NCBI GenBank assembly: GCA_040878005.1 | Contig: JBBDMW010000057.1 | Location: 1 to 55,731 of the forward strand | DNA from: JBBDMW01 sp040878005 | Lineage (GTDB): Bacteria > Chloroflexota > Dehalococcoidia > Lucifugimonadales > Lucifugimonadaceae | Direction: 5' to 3' | Length of the DNA stretch: 55,731 nucleotides | Part shown: piece after piece, positions 7,985 through 16,113 of the stretch | Numbering within the stretch: position 1 is the stretch's first letter | How the letters are laid out: every line of letters begins with the position of its first letter | The notes under the pieces: model-generated | The model's input: only the letters and a program-made list of their open reading frames with translations | Database searches by the model: none | Told to the model about the DNA's origin: nothing | Program-made: the position numbers and the translations under genes

Positions 7985-8479
7985 ATGTCTGAATCGAAGT
8001 CAGCGGTCATAACTGAAGAGATGCGTCGCTTCATCGGCCTGGAATCCCGCGCAAAGATCTACGAAATCGAGCAGGGGGCGGTCGCACGGTTCGCATGCGC
8101 AACAGGTGACGGCAACCCGTTGTACTACGACGAAGCGTTCGCCCGCCAGACGGTTTACGGCGGCTTGATAGCGCCGCCCACGTTCCTCAGGTCCCTCCTG
8201 CCAGGCCGCTACAAGCAGGACTTTCCTGAACCGTTCGCCCACATACTGGACGGTGGCAGCCAGTACCGCTTCTACGGCCCGTTGAGAGTGGGCGACCGCA
8301 TCACCGTGGTACGGCGGGTGACTGACCTTTTTGAGAAAGCTGGGCGGCTGGGGCCGATGCTGTTCAAGGTGACAGAGATAACTTACACCAATCACCTGGG
8401 TGAGCTTGTGGCGACCCAGGTTGTGACGACCATTACCTATGGCGAAGGGCCGAAAGATGAGGGCATTGGTGACCATTGA
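7985..8479 (+). CDS. MaoC-like hotdog protein (N-terminal hydratase type)
   Basis: A 164-residue hotdog-fold protein of the MaoC_dehydrat_N/FAS1-like type. It contains the motif ATGDGNPLYYDEAFARQTVYGGLIAPPTFL, which corresponds to the hydratase-2 segment but with YYD instead of the catalytic D-x4-H arrangement. In mycobacterial HadA-like heterodimers the partner subunit carries the catalytic residues. The next gene encodes a MaoC protein with the full motif, so a two-subunit (R)-specific enoyl-CoA/acyl hydratase is likely (inference). Three genes, MaoC-N, MaoC and double SDR, run in the same direction with 60-115 bp gaps. Confidence 0.82.
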   Translation: MSESKSAVITEEMRRFIGLESRAKIYEIEQGAVARFACATGDGNPLYYDEAFARQTVYGGLIAPPTFLRSLLPGRYKQDFPEPFAHILDGGSQYRFYGPLRVGDRITVVRRVTDLFEKAGRLGPMLFKVTEITYTNHLGELVATQVVTTITYGEGPKDEGIGDH

Positions 8480-8539
8480 TGAGGTGTCGCCCATCCGGCT
8501 GGTCCTGGTGGCTAACTATGGCTTGAGGAGGACGCTGCG

Positions 8540-9013
8540 ATGGCGGATTTAATACCACTTGCCAGCTTCCGGCGTCCAGGGGTGTGGTTTGAGGATGTGA
8601 GTGTGGGGGATGAACTGCCGCCCCTTGTCAAGCACCCCACCACCAGGCAGTTGGTCATGTATGCCGGCGCATCCGGAGACTATGTGCCCATCCATTACGA
8701 CAAGGACGTCGCAGCGGAGGCCGGGCACTCGAACGTGATTGTTCATGGGGCACTGAAAAGTGCATACCTGGCCCAGTTGGTCACAGACTGGATGGGGCAC
8801 GCAGGGCAGATAGTGGCGCTGTCCGTGTCATACAGGGCCATCGACTATCCTGGAGATCGTCTCACGTGCCGGGGACGGGTTGTTGACAAGCACGTTGAAA
8901 AGGAAACGGGGTTTGTTGATCTTGAAGTGTGGCTGGAGAATGGCCAGGGTGATGTGACAACGCCGGGCCAGGCCAGCGTGGCGCTTCCGGTCAAGGCTCA
9001 CGTAACGGGTTAA
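8540..9013 (+). CDS. MaoC-like (R)-specific enoyl-CoA hydratase
   Basis: A 157-residue single-hotdog protein with the catalytic hydratase-2 motif YAGASGDYVPIHYDKDVA; Asp and His are at the active-site positions. A typical VIVHGALKSAYLAQLVTDW helix and VSYRAIDYPGDRLTCRGRV strand follow. The family adds water to trans-2-enoyl-CoA to give (3R)-hydroxyacyl-CoA, in fatty acid breakdown or PHA supply. Its ATG at 8540 has GAGGAGGA 8-12 nt upstream. The preceding gene probably encodes its partner subunit and the next gene the matching (3R)-hydroxyacyl-CoA dehydrogenase. Confidence 0.85.
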   Translation: MADLIPLASFRRPGVWFEDVSVGDELPPLVKHPTTRQLVMYAGASGDYVPIHYDKDVAAEAGHSNVIVHGALKSAYLAQLVTDWMGHAGQIVALSVSYRAIDYPGDRLTCRGRVVDKHVEKETGFVDLEVWLENGQGDVTTPGQASVALPVKAHVTG

Positions 9014-9126
9014 ACGTGGTCAGGTCGCAGCGCCACTGGCAGTTTTATTGACGGCGAACTCGCAGATTTATGCAAAATGCGCCGCCCGGCTGAAACGCAG
9101 CAACGGCGCCGCATCTGGAGGGTGGA

Positions 9127-10950
9127 TTGACGTACTCACTGGAAGGCTTGGTGGCAGTTGTCACAGGCGCTGGACGCGGCATTGGCCGTGGAATTGCTGA
9201 AGACCTGGCGCGAAACGGCGCAAGGGTGGTCGTGAATGACGCCGGCGTTTCTCTCCAGGGCGAGGATCCTTCGTCTGGTCCGGCTCAAGAGGTTGTCTCA
9301 GCCATCAAGGCGGACGGCGGCGAGGCCGTGGCTGTCACTGAATCGGTGGCGACCATGGACGGCGGCGGGCGCATCGTGCAGGCTGCGCTTGACAGCTTCG
9401 GCAGGCTCGACATAGTGGTGACTGCTGCGGGCATCCTTCGTGACCGTATGATATTCAACATGTCCGAGCAGGAGTGGGACGAGGTGATGGCCGTTCACCT
9501 CAAGGGCACATTCTCGGTTGTCCAGCCCGCTTCAAAGCTGTTCAGGGAGCAGCGAGGCGGACGCATCATCACCTTCAGCTCTGAATCCGGGCTCGTCGGT
9601 TTCACAGGCCAGGCCAACTACGGCGCTGCCAAGTCAGGCATCGCCGGGTTCACCAAGGTAGTGGCAAAAGACCTTGGAAAGTACGGTGTAACTGCCAATG
9701 CCATCGCGCCAAGGGCGGAAACCCGCATGGTGGAGTCGATTCCGCAGGCCACAAAGGAGAAGCTGGCTGAGCAGGGTCTGATGCCCGCCCCCGGCGAGCA
9801 TCCGTGGGACCCACGGGACGTTGCGCCTTTTGTCTCCTACCTTGCGAGCGACCATGCGGCGCCGGTCAACGGCCAGGTGTTCCTGGTGTACGGCGGCAAC
9901 GTGTCTCTAATGTCCCAGCCCCGGCGCATCCGCACCATATACAACCCCAACCCGCCCGGCCGTTGGTTGTTGCCTGACCTCGACCGCCTTGCTCCGCGTG
10001 CGCTGATTAGTGGCCTGAACGTTGGCTCGCCCGCAGGATCGCGCCGGCTGGACGGCAAGGTCGCCATTGTTACTGGCGCAGGCCGTGGGATTGGGCGCGG
10101 AATAGCGAAGCTGCTGGCCAACGAAGGTGCCTCGGTGGTTGTCAACGACATTGGCGCTGCGCTATCCGGCGAGGGTGAAGACCGGGCGCCGGCAGCCCAG
10201 GTGGTCGAGGAGATACAGGAGCTGGGCGGCAAAGCGGTTGCGTCATATGACAGTGTTGCCACTGCTGACGGTGGCGGGCATGTCGTGCAGGCAGCGCTGG
10301 ACAGCTTCGGCAGGCTTGACATCGTGGTGACTGCTGCGGGCATCCTGCGTGACCGCATGATATTCAACATGTCCGAACAGGAGTGGGATGAGGTGATGGC
10401 TGTTCATCTCAAGGGCACGTTCTCGGTGGTCCAGCCTGCTTCGAAGCTGTTCAGGGAACAGGGCAGCGGACGCATTATCACGTTCTCGTCAGTGTCGGGG
10501 CTGTACGGGTACGCAGGCCAGGCCAACTACGGGGCTGCAAAAGACGGCATCGCAGGTTTCACAAGAGTAGTAGCCAAAGACCTGGCGCGGGCCGGGGTTA
10601 CGGCGAATGCCATATCCCCGGGCGCTGCAACCCGGATGACGGAGAGCGTTCCGGAGGCGGTGCGACAGGCGCGCTCAGGGGTATTTCCTCCTCCGCCGGA
10701 GGGAGTTCTCACAGAAGACCCGGACGACGTGGCGCCCATGGTAGCGTGGCTGGCCTCAGATGAGGCACAGGGTGTGACCGGCCAGATATTCCATTGTGTT
10801 GGCAACAGGATAAGCGTCATGAACCATCCTGAGCCGGTGCGTTCCATCTACAAGGACGGCCGATGGACCGTGGAGGAACTCGCTGCTGTGTTCCCGGAGA
10901 CCCTGGGCATGGATATGGTCAACCCGGCGCCGCCGCAGCCGGCCGGTTAG
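9127..10950 (+). CDS. Tandem double short-chain dehydrogenase (MFE-2-like (3R)-hydroxyacyl-CoA dehydrogenase)
   Basis: A 607-residue fusion of two SDR domains (about 1-285 and 300-607). Each has the TGAGRGIGRGIA cofactor motif, a VVND segment typical of the peroxisomal MFE-2/HSD17B4 dehydrogenase unit, and the catalytic YGAAK motif: Tyr165/Lys169 in the first and Tyr468/Lys472 in the second. Both are therefore predicted to be active NAD(P)-dependent dehydrogenases, likely oxidising (3R)-hydroxyacyl-CoA. Start TTG at 9127 is supported by GGAGG 5 nt upstream. The two domains share a 59-residue identical run (residues 84-142 and 387-445). Together with the two MaoC genes upstream this forms a split version of the peroxisomal hydratase-dehydrogenase. 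Confidence 0.87.
   Translation: MTYSLEGLVAVVTGAGRGIGRGIAEDLARNGARVVVNDAGVSLQGEDPSSGPAQEVVSAIKADGGEAVAVTESVATMDGGGRIVQAALDSFGRLDIVVTAAGILRDRMIFNMSEQEWDEVMAVHLKGTFSVVQPASKLFREQRGGRIITFSSESGLVGFTGQANYGAAKSGIAGFTKVVAKDLGKYGVTANAIAPRAETRMVESIPQATKEKLAEQGLMPAPGEHPWDPRDVAPFVSYLASDHAAPVNGQVFLVYGGNVSLMSQPRRIRTIYNPNPPGRWLLPDLDRLAPRALISGLNVGSPAGSRRLDGKVAIVTGAGRGIGRGIAKLLANEGASVVVNDIGAALSGEGEDRAPAAQVVEEIQELGGKAVASYDSVATADGGGHVVQAALDSFGRLDIVVTAAGILRDRMIFNMSEQEWDEVMAVHLKGTFSVVQPASKLFREQGSGRIITFSSVSGLYGYAGQANYGAAKDGIAGFTRVVAKDLARAGVTANAISPGAATRMTESVPEAVRQARSGVFPPPPEGVLTEDPDDVAPMVAWLASDEAQGVTGQIFHCVGNRISVMNHPEPVRSIYKDGRWTVEELAAVFPETLGMDMVNPAPPQPAG
9376..9552 (+). repeat. Intragenic repeat, copy 1 (59 identical residues)
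   Basis: Encodes residues 84-142 of the double SDR. It is matched by 10285-10461 at 162 of 177 bases by my hand count; all 15 differences are silent third-position changes. Confidence 0.85.
10285..10461 (+). repeat. Intragenic repeat, copy 2 (59 identical residues)
   Basis: Encodes residues 387-445 of the double SDR, identical in protein sequence to residues 84-142. Flanking parts of the two domains are clearly more diverged. Confidence 0.85.
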
Positions 10951-10952
10951 CT

Positions 10953-10969
10953 GCCCCCTCTGGGGCTTT
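10953..10969 (+). terminator. Weak terminator-like hairpin after the double SDR
   Basis: GCCCC (10953-10957) and GGGGC (10962-10966) form a 5-bp stem with a 4-nt loop, followed by only TTTG. It begins 3 bp after the stop codon. Stem and U tract are both short. Confidence 0.35.
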
Positions 10970-10988
10970 GGCCCACCGCGTGTTGGCT

Positions 10989-11573
10989 CTAGGAGCCCTT
11001 CACCTTTTCGCCGTCGCTTGCCGTTTCGGCGCACTCGGGGTGCTCCTGGAGCCACGCTTCCTTCAATAGCTCCATCTTGACGAAGTTCATGCCGTCCCGG
11101 CGGACACGCTGAACTGGCTGGAAGCCTGCCTTTGCGAAAGAACGCTGGGCACGGAAGTTGTGAGAGAGGGTGTGCAGGTAAACTCTTTCGAGGGCTGTCT
11201 CAGTGAAGATGTGGCGGAGCAGTGTTCTCACGGCATCGGTGCCATATCCCCGGCTCCAGTAGGCACGGGCGCCAATCATGATCCCCAGCTCGGCCTGCCT
11301 CTTGCCGAAATCAATGTCGTAGTACATGCAGTTGCCAATGTGCTCGCCGTCCAGGGTGTCTATGGCCAGCCTGACGGACCAGGGCGACGGGAACTCGAGG
11401 TCATCCCGGTGAAACCGCGTGTACTCTCGGAGCGTGAGATTGATGGGACGCGTGGCGTCGAGGCCCGCCAGCTCGGGGTCCACTCTCCATGAATAATCGG
11501 CCGCTGCGTCCTCAACCCGCTTGGAACGAAGGACTACAAGCTCACCCTGCAGGCGAATATCCTGCTTTTCCAC
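10989..11573 (-). CDS. GNAT family N-acetyltransferase (RimJ/RimL-like)
   Basis: An acetyltransferase of the RimJ/RimL type (Acetyltransf_3). It opens with LQGELVVLRSKRVEDAA, and further on shows IDTLDGEHIGNCMYYDID, AELGIMIGARAYWSRGYGTDAVRTLLRHIF (the acetyl-CoA pyrophosphate loop) and ERVYLHTLSHNFRAQRSFAKAGF near the end. Members acetylate protein N-termini or small amines. I place the start at a GTG (11573), which matches where family homology begins. An in-frame ATG at 11624 would add 17 residues and overlap the Nudix gene by 83 bp instead of 32. The overlap with Nudix suggests co-transcription. Confidence 0.78.
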   Translation of the reverse strand: MEKQDIRLQGELVVLRSKRVEDAAADYSWRVDPELAGLDATRPINLTLREYTRFHRDDLEFPSPWSVRLAIDTLDGEHIGNCMYYDIDFGKRQAELGIMIGARAYWSRGYGTDAVRTLLRHIFTETALERVYLHTLSHNFRAQRSFAKAGFQPVQRVRRDGMNFVKMELLKEAWLQEHPECAETASDGEKVKGS

Positions 11574-12030
11574 TGGCGTCGCCCGTTGCAATGGCCACAG
11601 CTTTTTCCAGGATTCGGGCCTCATTCTTGTAAGTCAGCCTCTGGCCTGCCTCGGAGGTTTCGAACCACTCTACCTGGTCAAACTCATGGTCGTGTAGTGA
11701 AGTGTCACCGCCCACCGGCGACATCAGAAAAAAATGGACAGTCTGATCGTATCGCACCGCGGCTCGCCACCTGTAGTACGAATACTTGTTTTCGCCTATC
11801 TTTGGCCCTATTTCTACCTTTAGCCCGGTCTCTTCCTCTACTTCTCTGAGGGCTGTCTGCGTCAGGTTTTCCCCTGCTTCAGGTCCGCCTTTCGGCAGCA
11901 CCCAGCGCGATTCAGCGACATGTCCGCAGAGCACAGTCTCAAGATGGCCATCGTCCGTCCGCCTCAGTACCACGCCGCCCGCTGACTGCAGGCGTACCAG
12001 GCGTGTGCCGTCTTCTGACTGCTGTGTCAT
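11542..12030 (-). CDS. Nudix hydrolase
   Basis: A 162-residue protein with a full Nudix box, GGPEAGENLTQTALREVEEE followed by TGL (about residues 48-70). The N-terminal strand is SAGGVVLRRTDDGHLETVL and the segment before the box is ESRWVLPKG, as in MutT/diadenosine-polyphosphate hydrolase relatives (WxLPKG). These enzymes cleave nucleoside diphosphates linked to another moiety. The WVLPKG signature favours an Ap4A or diphosphoinositol-type hydrolase, but substrate is uncertain. First gene of a two-gene minus-strand unit with the GNAT. Confidence 0.85.
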   Translation of the reverse strand: MTQQSEDGTRLVRLQSAGGVVLRRTDDGHLETVLCGHVAESRWVLPKGGPEAGENLTQTALREVEEETGLKVEIGPKIGENKYSYYRWRAAVRYDQTVHFFLMSPVGGDTSLHDHEFDQVEWFETSEAGQRLTYKNEARILEKAVAIATGDASGKAGYSPAG

Positions 12031-12602
12031 CGGGAGAGCCCAGGATGAACTGGTGGCAAAACTGGATTCTAGGTTTACTGTGATAGGCGGTCAAGGAATA
12101 CCGGGGTGGCTATGCTGTAACTGATGCTCCCCAAGATTGTGGCACAAAGGCTACCCCGGTTCTTGAGGCGGTTTCGCTTGTGGCGAACGGATCGCGAAGA
12201 TTGTGATGGCTATGATCGCTGAGCATCTCCGTGAACTGCTGCGTTGGCGTACCATGCATTGGCACGGCAGGTTCAAATTGACACGTCATACTGGCGATTC
12301 GATAATTGCAAGTGATCTCATGGACGCCTTTCATCTCATAAAGATACTTACTGCTTTTCTGCCCCGCTCCATTTGCGCGTGTAGTCGCTGACGATTGCTG
12401 TGGACCCAATACACGCTCGCGGCGGTGCTTGTTCGTTGCAGGCATCCAATCCATATGATCAACTTTGTGTTTACGCGCGCGGTCCCGCGGGGTGTGGCAC
12501 TCGTTCGGCCCCATCGATTTGACCGGGATCACGCAGAGATTCCATCACCCGCGCGAACTATAGCCGGGTGCCCCGGCCGGTCCGGGAGGCGGTAAGAAGA
12601 AA
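12031..12602. other. Gene-free region between divergent units
   Basis: About 570 bp between the minus-strand Nudix gene and the plus-strand korA. Its base composition is more even than the genes around it. It contains an 11-bp inverted repeat (ACCGGGGTGGC at 12100-12110, GCTACCCCGGT at 12150-12160, one wobble pair, 39-nt loop). A 140-codon open frame on the minus strand has no recognisable protein character. It must hold promoters for both sides, but I could not define them with confidence. Confidence 0.4.
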
Positions 12603-14336
12603 TTGCAACAGCAGAGCCATGACTTTGTAATCAGATTCGCCGGTGAAGGCGGGCAGGGCGTCGTAACTTCAGCCGATGCCCTGGCGCGTGCAGCGTCGCA
12701 GGTCGGATACCACGTCCAGACCTTCTCCACGTTCCCTTCGCAGATACTCGGCGGGCCGACCATGTCCCAAGTTCGCATTTCCACCACGCCGGTGCTCAGC
12801 GCCGGTGATGAGGTGGACGTGTTGGTGGCGTTCAACCAGTACGCGTATGACAACCACCAGGCGGACCTCACGGCAACTGGTGTGACGATCTACAACTCCG
12901 AGGAGTTCGATCTGCCTGTAGGCGGCCAGTACTTCGGCATCAAGGTGGATGAGCTGGCTAAGACTACAGGAAACGCGCGTGCCGCCAACATGATTGTGCT
13001 GGGCGCCGTGGCCGACCTCATTGAGATGCCACTGGAGTACATCGACGGCTTCATTCGCAAGCGCTTCACGCGTGGCCGCGCCGGGGATGATGAAATCATC
13101 GAGGCCAACATCAAGGCCATACGCCTTGGCGTGGCTGAGGCGGATAAGAGCGGTTTCCACGTTGGTGATCTTGCCGCGCCCAACCAGCCTGGCTACAAGC
13201 AGATCATGATTACCGGAAACGCTGCCATTGCACTTGGTGCGGCGGCGGCGGGCCTGGACTTTTACGTTGGCTATCCCATATCCCCTGCCACGACGATACT
13301 TGTATGGATGGAGGACAACCTCATTGGCAAAGACAAGTTCGCCTACCAGGTAAGCTCTGAGATCGAGGCCATCAGCGCAATCGTCGGCGCAGGCTTCGCC
13401 GGCAAGAAGTCCATGACTGCGACCGCCGGTCCCGGCCTCTCTCTCATGAGCGAAGGCCTGGGACTGGCATGGATGGCCGAGATTCCATGTGTGGTTGTGG
13501 ATGTGCAGCGTGGAGGCCCGGCCACCGGCCTCCCCACCAAGACCGAACAATCAGACCTGTTCGCCTGCATGCATCCTGCGCATGGCGACGTGAAGCTGCC
13601 AGTTATCGCTCCGGGTACGGTAGAGGAGTGTTTCTACGCTGGCGCAAAGGCTGTCAACTGGGCCGAGCGATACCAGGGCCCGGTGATAGTGATAAGCGAA
13701 TTCCAGCAGGCGGAGCGCATGCAGAACATTGTTGCGCCCGACCTGGCAAAGGTGCAGGTGGAGTCACGCGTGGCATATACAGGCAGCAATGGGTTTAAGC
13801 GGTACCAGTCGTGGACGGGCGGCAATGAATTGACTCCCATGCCGGTGCCGGGTGGTCCGGGAGCTTATGTGGCCAACGGCAGTGAACATGACGAGATAGG
13901 CGATACCACCCACCTGGCGGCCCATCACGTGCGGCTGACCGAGCGTCGCTTTGGAAAGTTGGGCCTGCTGAACGATGGCGAGTACGAGGTGGACAATCCT
14001 GACAGCCCGGTAGCCGTTATGCCCTGGGGTGCATCTAAGGGAGTAGCACAGGAAGCCTACAACGCGCTCAGGGCGGAAGAGATCGACATTGGCTGGACCT
14101 ACTCGATGTTCCTCCACCCATTGCCGGCTGAGCTCCTGGAAGTTCTAAAGAAGAAAGAGTTGATCATCGTCCCAGAGTTGAACTACCAGGGACAATGGTC
14201 GTCCATGCTCCGGTCCATGGGGCTGAGAGCAGAATCCATAACCCAGTACACGGGCATGCCGTTCAAGGCGGGTGTGCTGGCAGACCGGCTTCGTGACCGG
14301 GTGCAGCAGCACCAGGAAGGAAAGGTGCCCGCATGA
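12603..14336 (+). CDS. korA: 2-oxoacid:ferredoxin oxidoreductase, fused gamma-alpha subunit (KorA-like)
   Basis: A 577-residue subunit. The N-terminal ~185 residues are the gamma domain (FVIRFAGEGGQGVVTSADAL, FPSQILGGPTMSQVRIS). From ~195 the alpha domain follows with FYVGYPISPATTILVWMEDN, EIEAISAIVGAGFAGKKSMT, TATAGPGLSLMSEGLG and DVQRGGPATGLPTKTEQSDL, the classic pyruvate/2-oxoglutarate oxidoreductase pattern. With the beta subunit it converts a 2-oxoacid plus CoA to acyl-CoA, CO2 and reduced ferredoxin. The gamma-alpha fusion plus separate short beta is the KorAB/OorAB-like layout, so 2-oxoglutarate is favoured over pyruvate. TTG start; overlaps korB by 4 bp. No ferredoxin-like delta subunit is adjacent. 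Confidence 0.88.
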   Translation: MQQQSHDFVIRFAGEGGQGVVTSADALARAASQVGYHVQTFSTFPSQILGGPTMSQVRISTTPVLSAGDEVDVLVAFNQYAYDNHQADLTATGVTIYNSEEFDLPVGGQYFGIKVDELAKTTGNARAANMIVLGAVADLIEMPLEYIDGFIRKRFTRGRAGDDEIIEANIKAIRLGVAEADKSGFHVGDLAAPNQPGYKQIMITGNAAIALGAAAAGLDFYVGYPISPATTILVWMEDNLIGKDKFAYQVSSEIEAISAIVGAGFAGKKSMTATAGPGLSLMSEGLGLAWMAEIPCVVVDVQRGGPATGLPTKTEQSDLFACMHPAHGDVKLPVIAPGTVEECFYAGAKAVNWAERYQGPVIVISEFQQAERMQNIVAPDLAKVQVESRVAYTGSNGFKRYQSWTGGNELTPMPVPGGPGAYVANGSEHDEIGDTTHLAAHHVRLTERRFGKLGLLNDGEYEVDNPDSPVAVMPWGASKGVAQEAYNALRAEEIDIGWTYSMFLHPLPAELLEVLKKKELIIVPELNYQGQWSSMLRSMGLRAESITQYTGMPFKAGVLADRLRDRVQQHQEGKVPA

Positions 14337-15196
14337 GCGACAGGAACGCAGAGTACGACTTCAAGTGGTGCCCCGGCTGCGGAGACTTTGGCGTGCGGCG
14401 TGCCCTCGAATGGGCGCTCCAGGCGCACACCCAGGAACATGAGACTCCCCAGAGCAACAACGTGATAGTGGCTGGGATTGGCTGCTCCGGGAACATGGTG
14501 CACCTGCTTGAGGGCGACCAGCCCTTCGGCCTGCATGGCATTCATGGCCGGACTCTGCCTTTGGCGTTTGGCATCAAGATGGGCCGTCCCGAACTCAACA
14601 CCGTGATAGTGGCGGGCGATGGCGACTTCCTCAGCATTGGCGCCGAGCACATAGGCCCGCAGGCACAGCGCAACGTTGACCTCACCTGTGTGGTCATGGA
14701 CAATGGGGTATACGGCTTGACGAAGGGTCAAAGCTCCCCGACCAGCACGCTGGGCCAGCTCACCAGCTCCACGCCATACGGGAAGATTGAGACTCAACTG
14801 TTCCCGTTAAAGATGTACATGTCCATGGGCGTCTCGTTCATCGCCTCGCACTACTCCAGCAAGCCGCGCGAGCTTGCAAAGTTGATTGAGCAGGCGATGA
14901 ACCACAAGGGGTTCTCAATAGTGCATGTGCAGTCGCCGTGCACGACCTACAACGACACATACGACCTGCTCAAGGGCGACCGCAAGAAGGGCATACCTGG
15001 TCACGCGTGGGCAATTCCTGAGGACCACGATCCCAGCAGCCGACAGGCCGCCATTGATCTGCTGGACCGCCCGGGCATACCGCTTGGACTCGTCTACCAG
15101 GAGAGCCTGCCGACGCTTGAGGACCGGCAGGAAGAGGTCCGGTCCAAGGCCAGGATTCGCACGGTTGAGCAGATGGTGGAGACGTACGCGGTCTAG
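14333..15196 (+). CDS. korB: 2-oxoacid:ferredoxin oxidoreductase, beta subunit (KorB-like)
   Basis: A 287-residue TPP-binding subunit. WCPGCGDFGV at residues 12-21 and GIGCSGNMVH give three of the cluster cysteines, and VQSPCTTYND gives the fourth, so one [4Fe-4S] cluster is predicted. The TPP/Mg site is GDGDFLSIGAEH followed by DNGVYGLTKGQSSPTS. The length and the GLTKGQ.SPTS motif match archaeal and bacterial KorB. The ATG overlaps the korA stop (ATGA, 14333-14336), indicating translational coupling. A strong terminator follows at 15228. Confidence 0.9.
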   Translation: MSDRNAEYDFKWCPGCGDFGVRRALEWALQAHTQEHETPQSNNVIVAGIGCSGNMVHLLEGDQPFGLHGIHGRTLPLAFGIKMGRPELNTVIVAGDGDFLSIGAEHIGPQAQRNVDLTCVVMDNGVYGLTKGQSSPTSTLGQLTSSTPYGKIETQLFPLKMYMSMGVSFIASHYSSKPRELAKLIEQAMNHKGFSIVHVQSPCTTYNDTYDLLKGDRKKGIPGHAWAIPEDHDPSSRQAAIDLLDRPGIPLGLVYQESLPTLEDRQEEVRSKARIRTVEQMVETYAV

Positions 15197-15227
15197 AGCC
15201 GCGCACCTGTCTCACTGAATAATGATA

Positions 15228-15259
15228 GGCCCCGCTTCTCGCCAGGAGCGGGGCCTTTT
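15228..15259 (+). terminator. Rho-independent terminator of korAB
   Basis: GGCCCCGCTT (15228-15237) and GAGCGGGGCC (15246-15255; nine to ten pairs) form a strong stem with an 8-9 nt loop, followed by TTTT. It sits 32 bp after the korB stop and abuts the stop codon of the convergent GNAT gene. Confidence 0.8.
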
Positions 15260-16059
15260 CATGAGCCTTCTGGAGTCCATTCGTAAATCTGTTGCGTGCA
15301 TAGATGGCGGAACCCCAGCTTGAGGCATACTGGCGCTGATGTGTTGGGATCAGCCTGGATTACCGCGGCATCTGCGCCGTTTGCCCGGGCGTCAGCCAGT
15401 CTTCGGGCGACCATGGCGGTATAGACTCCCTTCCCGCGATGTGCTGGAAGTGTGGCTGCTGCGGCCAGCAGCGCGATTGGCCTGCCTGGCACATGGACCA
15501 GGTGAGCAGCTCCCACCGCTATGTCTATTCCGTCGATGTAGGCAACATATACCGCCGACTTGAACTCACCCGGAGCCCGGAGGGTTGCCGCGGTTGCAAC
15601 TGCCCAGACATGCGGGCTGGTGCCGAATCCCTGCGCCAGCACACTGTTCACATCGGCGCTGTCATCAACAGTTGCGCGGCGCACCAGCACAGCCGGATTG
15701 ACGTTGATTGGCACGCTGAGGTCAGTGATCGCCAGTCCTGCGCTGGCAGGCTCCGTCAACCGGAATCCGGCGTCGATGAGCCTGCCCCCGATGTCACGCG
15801 GCGTGGAATTAGGCCCCACCCACCAGTCGAAGGACTGTCGCCTGCTGCGGTACAACTCCTTTACCGTTGAGATAACCGTGTTTGCGTTGCCAGTGGTCAG
15901 CCGAGCTGCTCCAACCATGTTGATGAGCCCGCTGGACGTATCGGAGATCATCCCCTCCACGCCCGGCGCCTGGATGTAATCAAGCTGTCCGGGCAGCGTC
16001 GGCAGCCGCACCAGGCTGGTTTCTATCACGTCGGCGAGGGCAGTATCGTCCAGTTTCAA
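15259..16059 (-). CDS. GNAT family N-acetyltransferase
   Basis: A 266-residue protein whose C-terminal half is a GNAT fold: IDIAVGAAHLVHVPGRPIAL, then AAATLPAHRGKGVYTAMVAR (acetyl-CoA loop RxxGxG/V) and ADPNTSAPVCLKLGFRHL at the end. The N-terminal ~110 residues (TLPGQLDYIQAPGVEG, RSRRQSFDWWVGPNSTPRDI) are typical of two-domain GNATs of unknown substrate. TTG start with a GAGG 9 nt upstream. It converges on korB across the terminator. Confidence 0.75.
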   Translation of the reverse strand: MKLDDTALADVIETSLVRLPTLPGQLDYIQAPGVEGMISDTSSGLINMVGAARLTTGNANTVISTVKELYRSRRQSFDWWVGPNSTPRDIGGRLIDAGFRLTEPASAGLAITDLSVPINVNPAVLVRRATVDDSADVNSVLAQGFGTSPHVWAVATAATLRAPGEFKSAVYVAYIDGIDIAVGAAHLVHVPGRPIALLAAAATLPAHRGKGVYTAMVARRLADARANGADAAVIQADPNTSAPVCLKLGFRHLCTQQIYEWTPEGS

Positions 16060-16113
16060 CTACAGAACCTCAACCTAATTGACAGTGGCTTGCGGAGATG
16101 GCTCCACGCTGCC

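Noticed and set aside
12110..12532. 140-codon minus-strand frame in the gene-free region
   Set aside because: Odd residue mix (His, Thr, Met and Arg rich), no motif, no ribosome site. Likely chance.
12669..13550. Long (293-codon) frame antisense to korA
   Set aside because: Shadow of a strong coding gene in GC-rich DNA. Its product resembles no family and korA is unambiguous.
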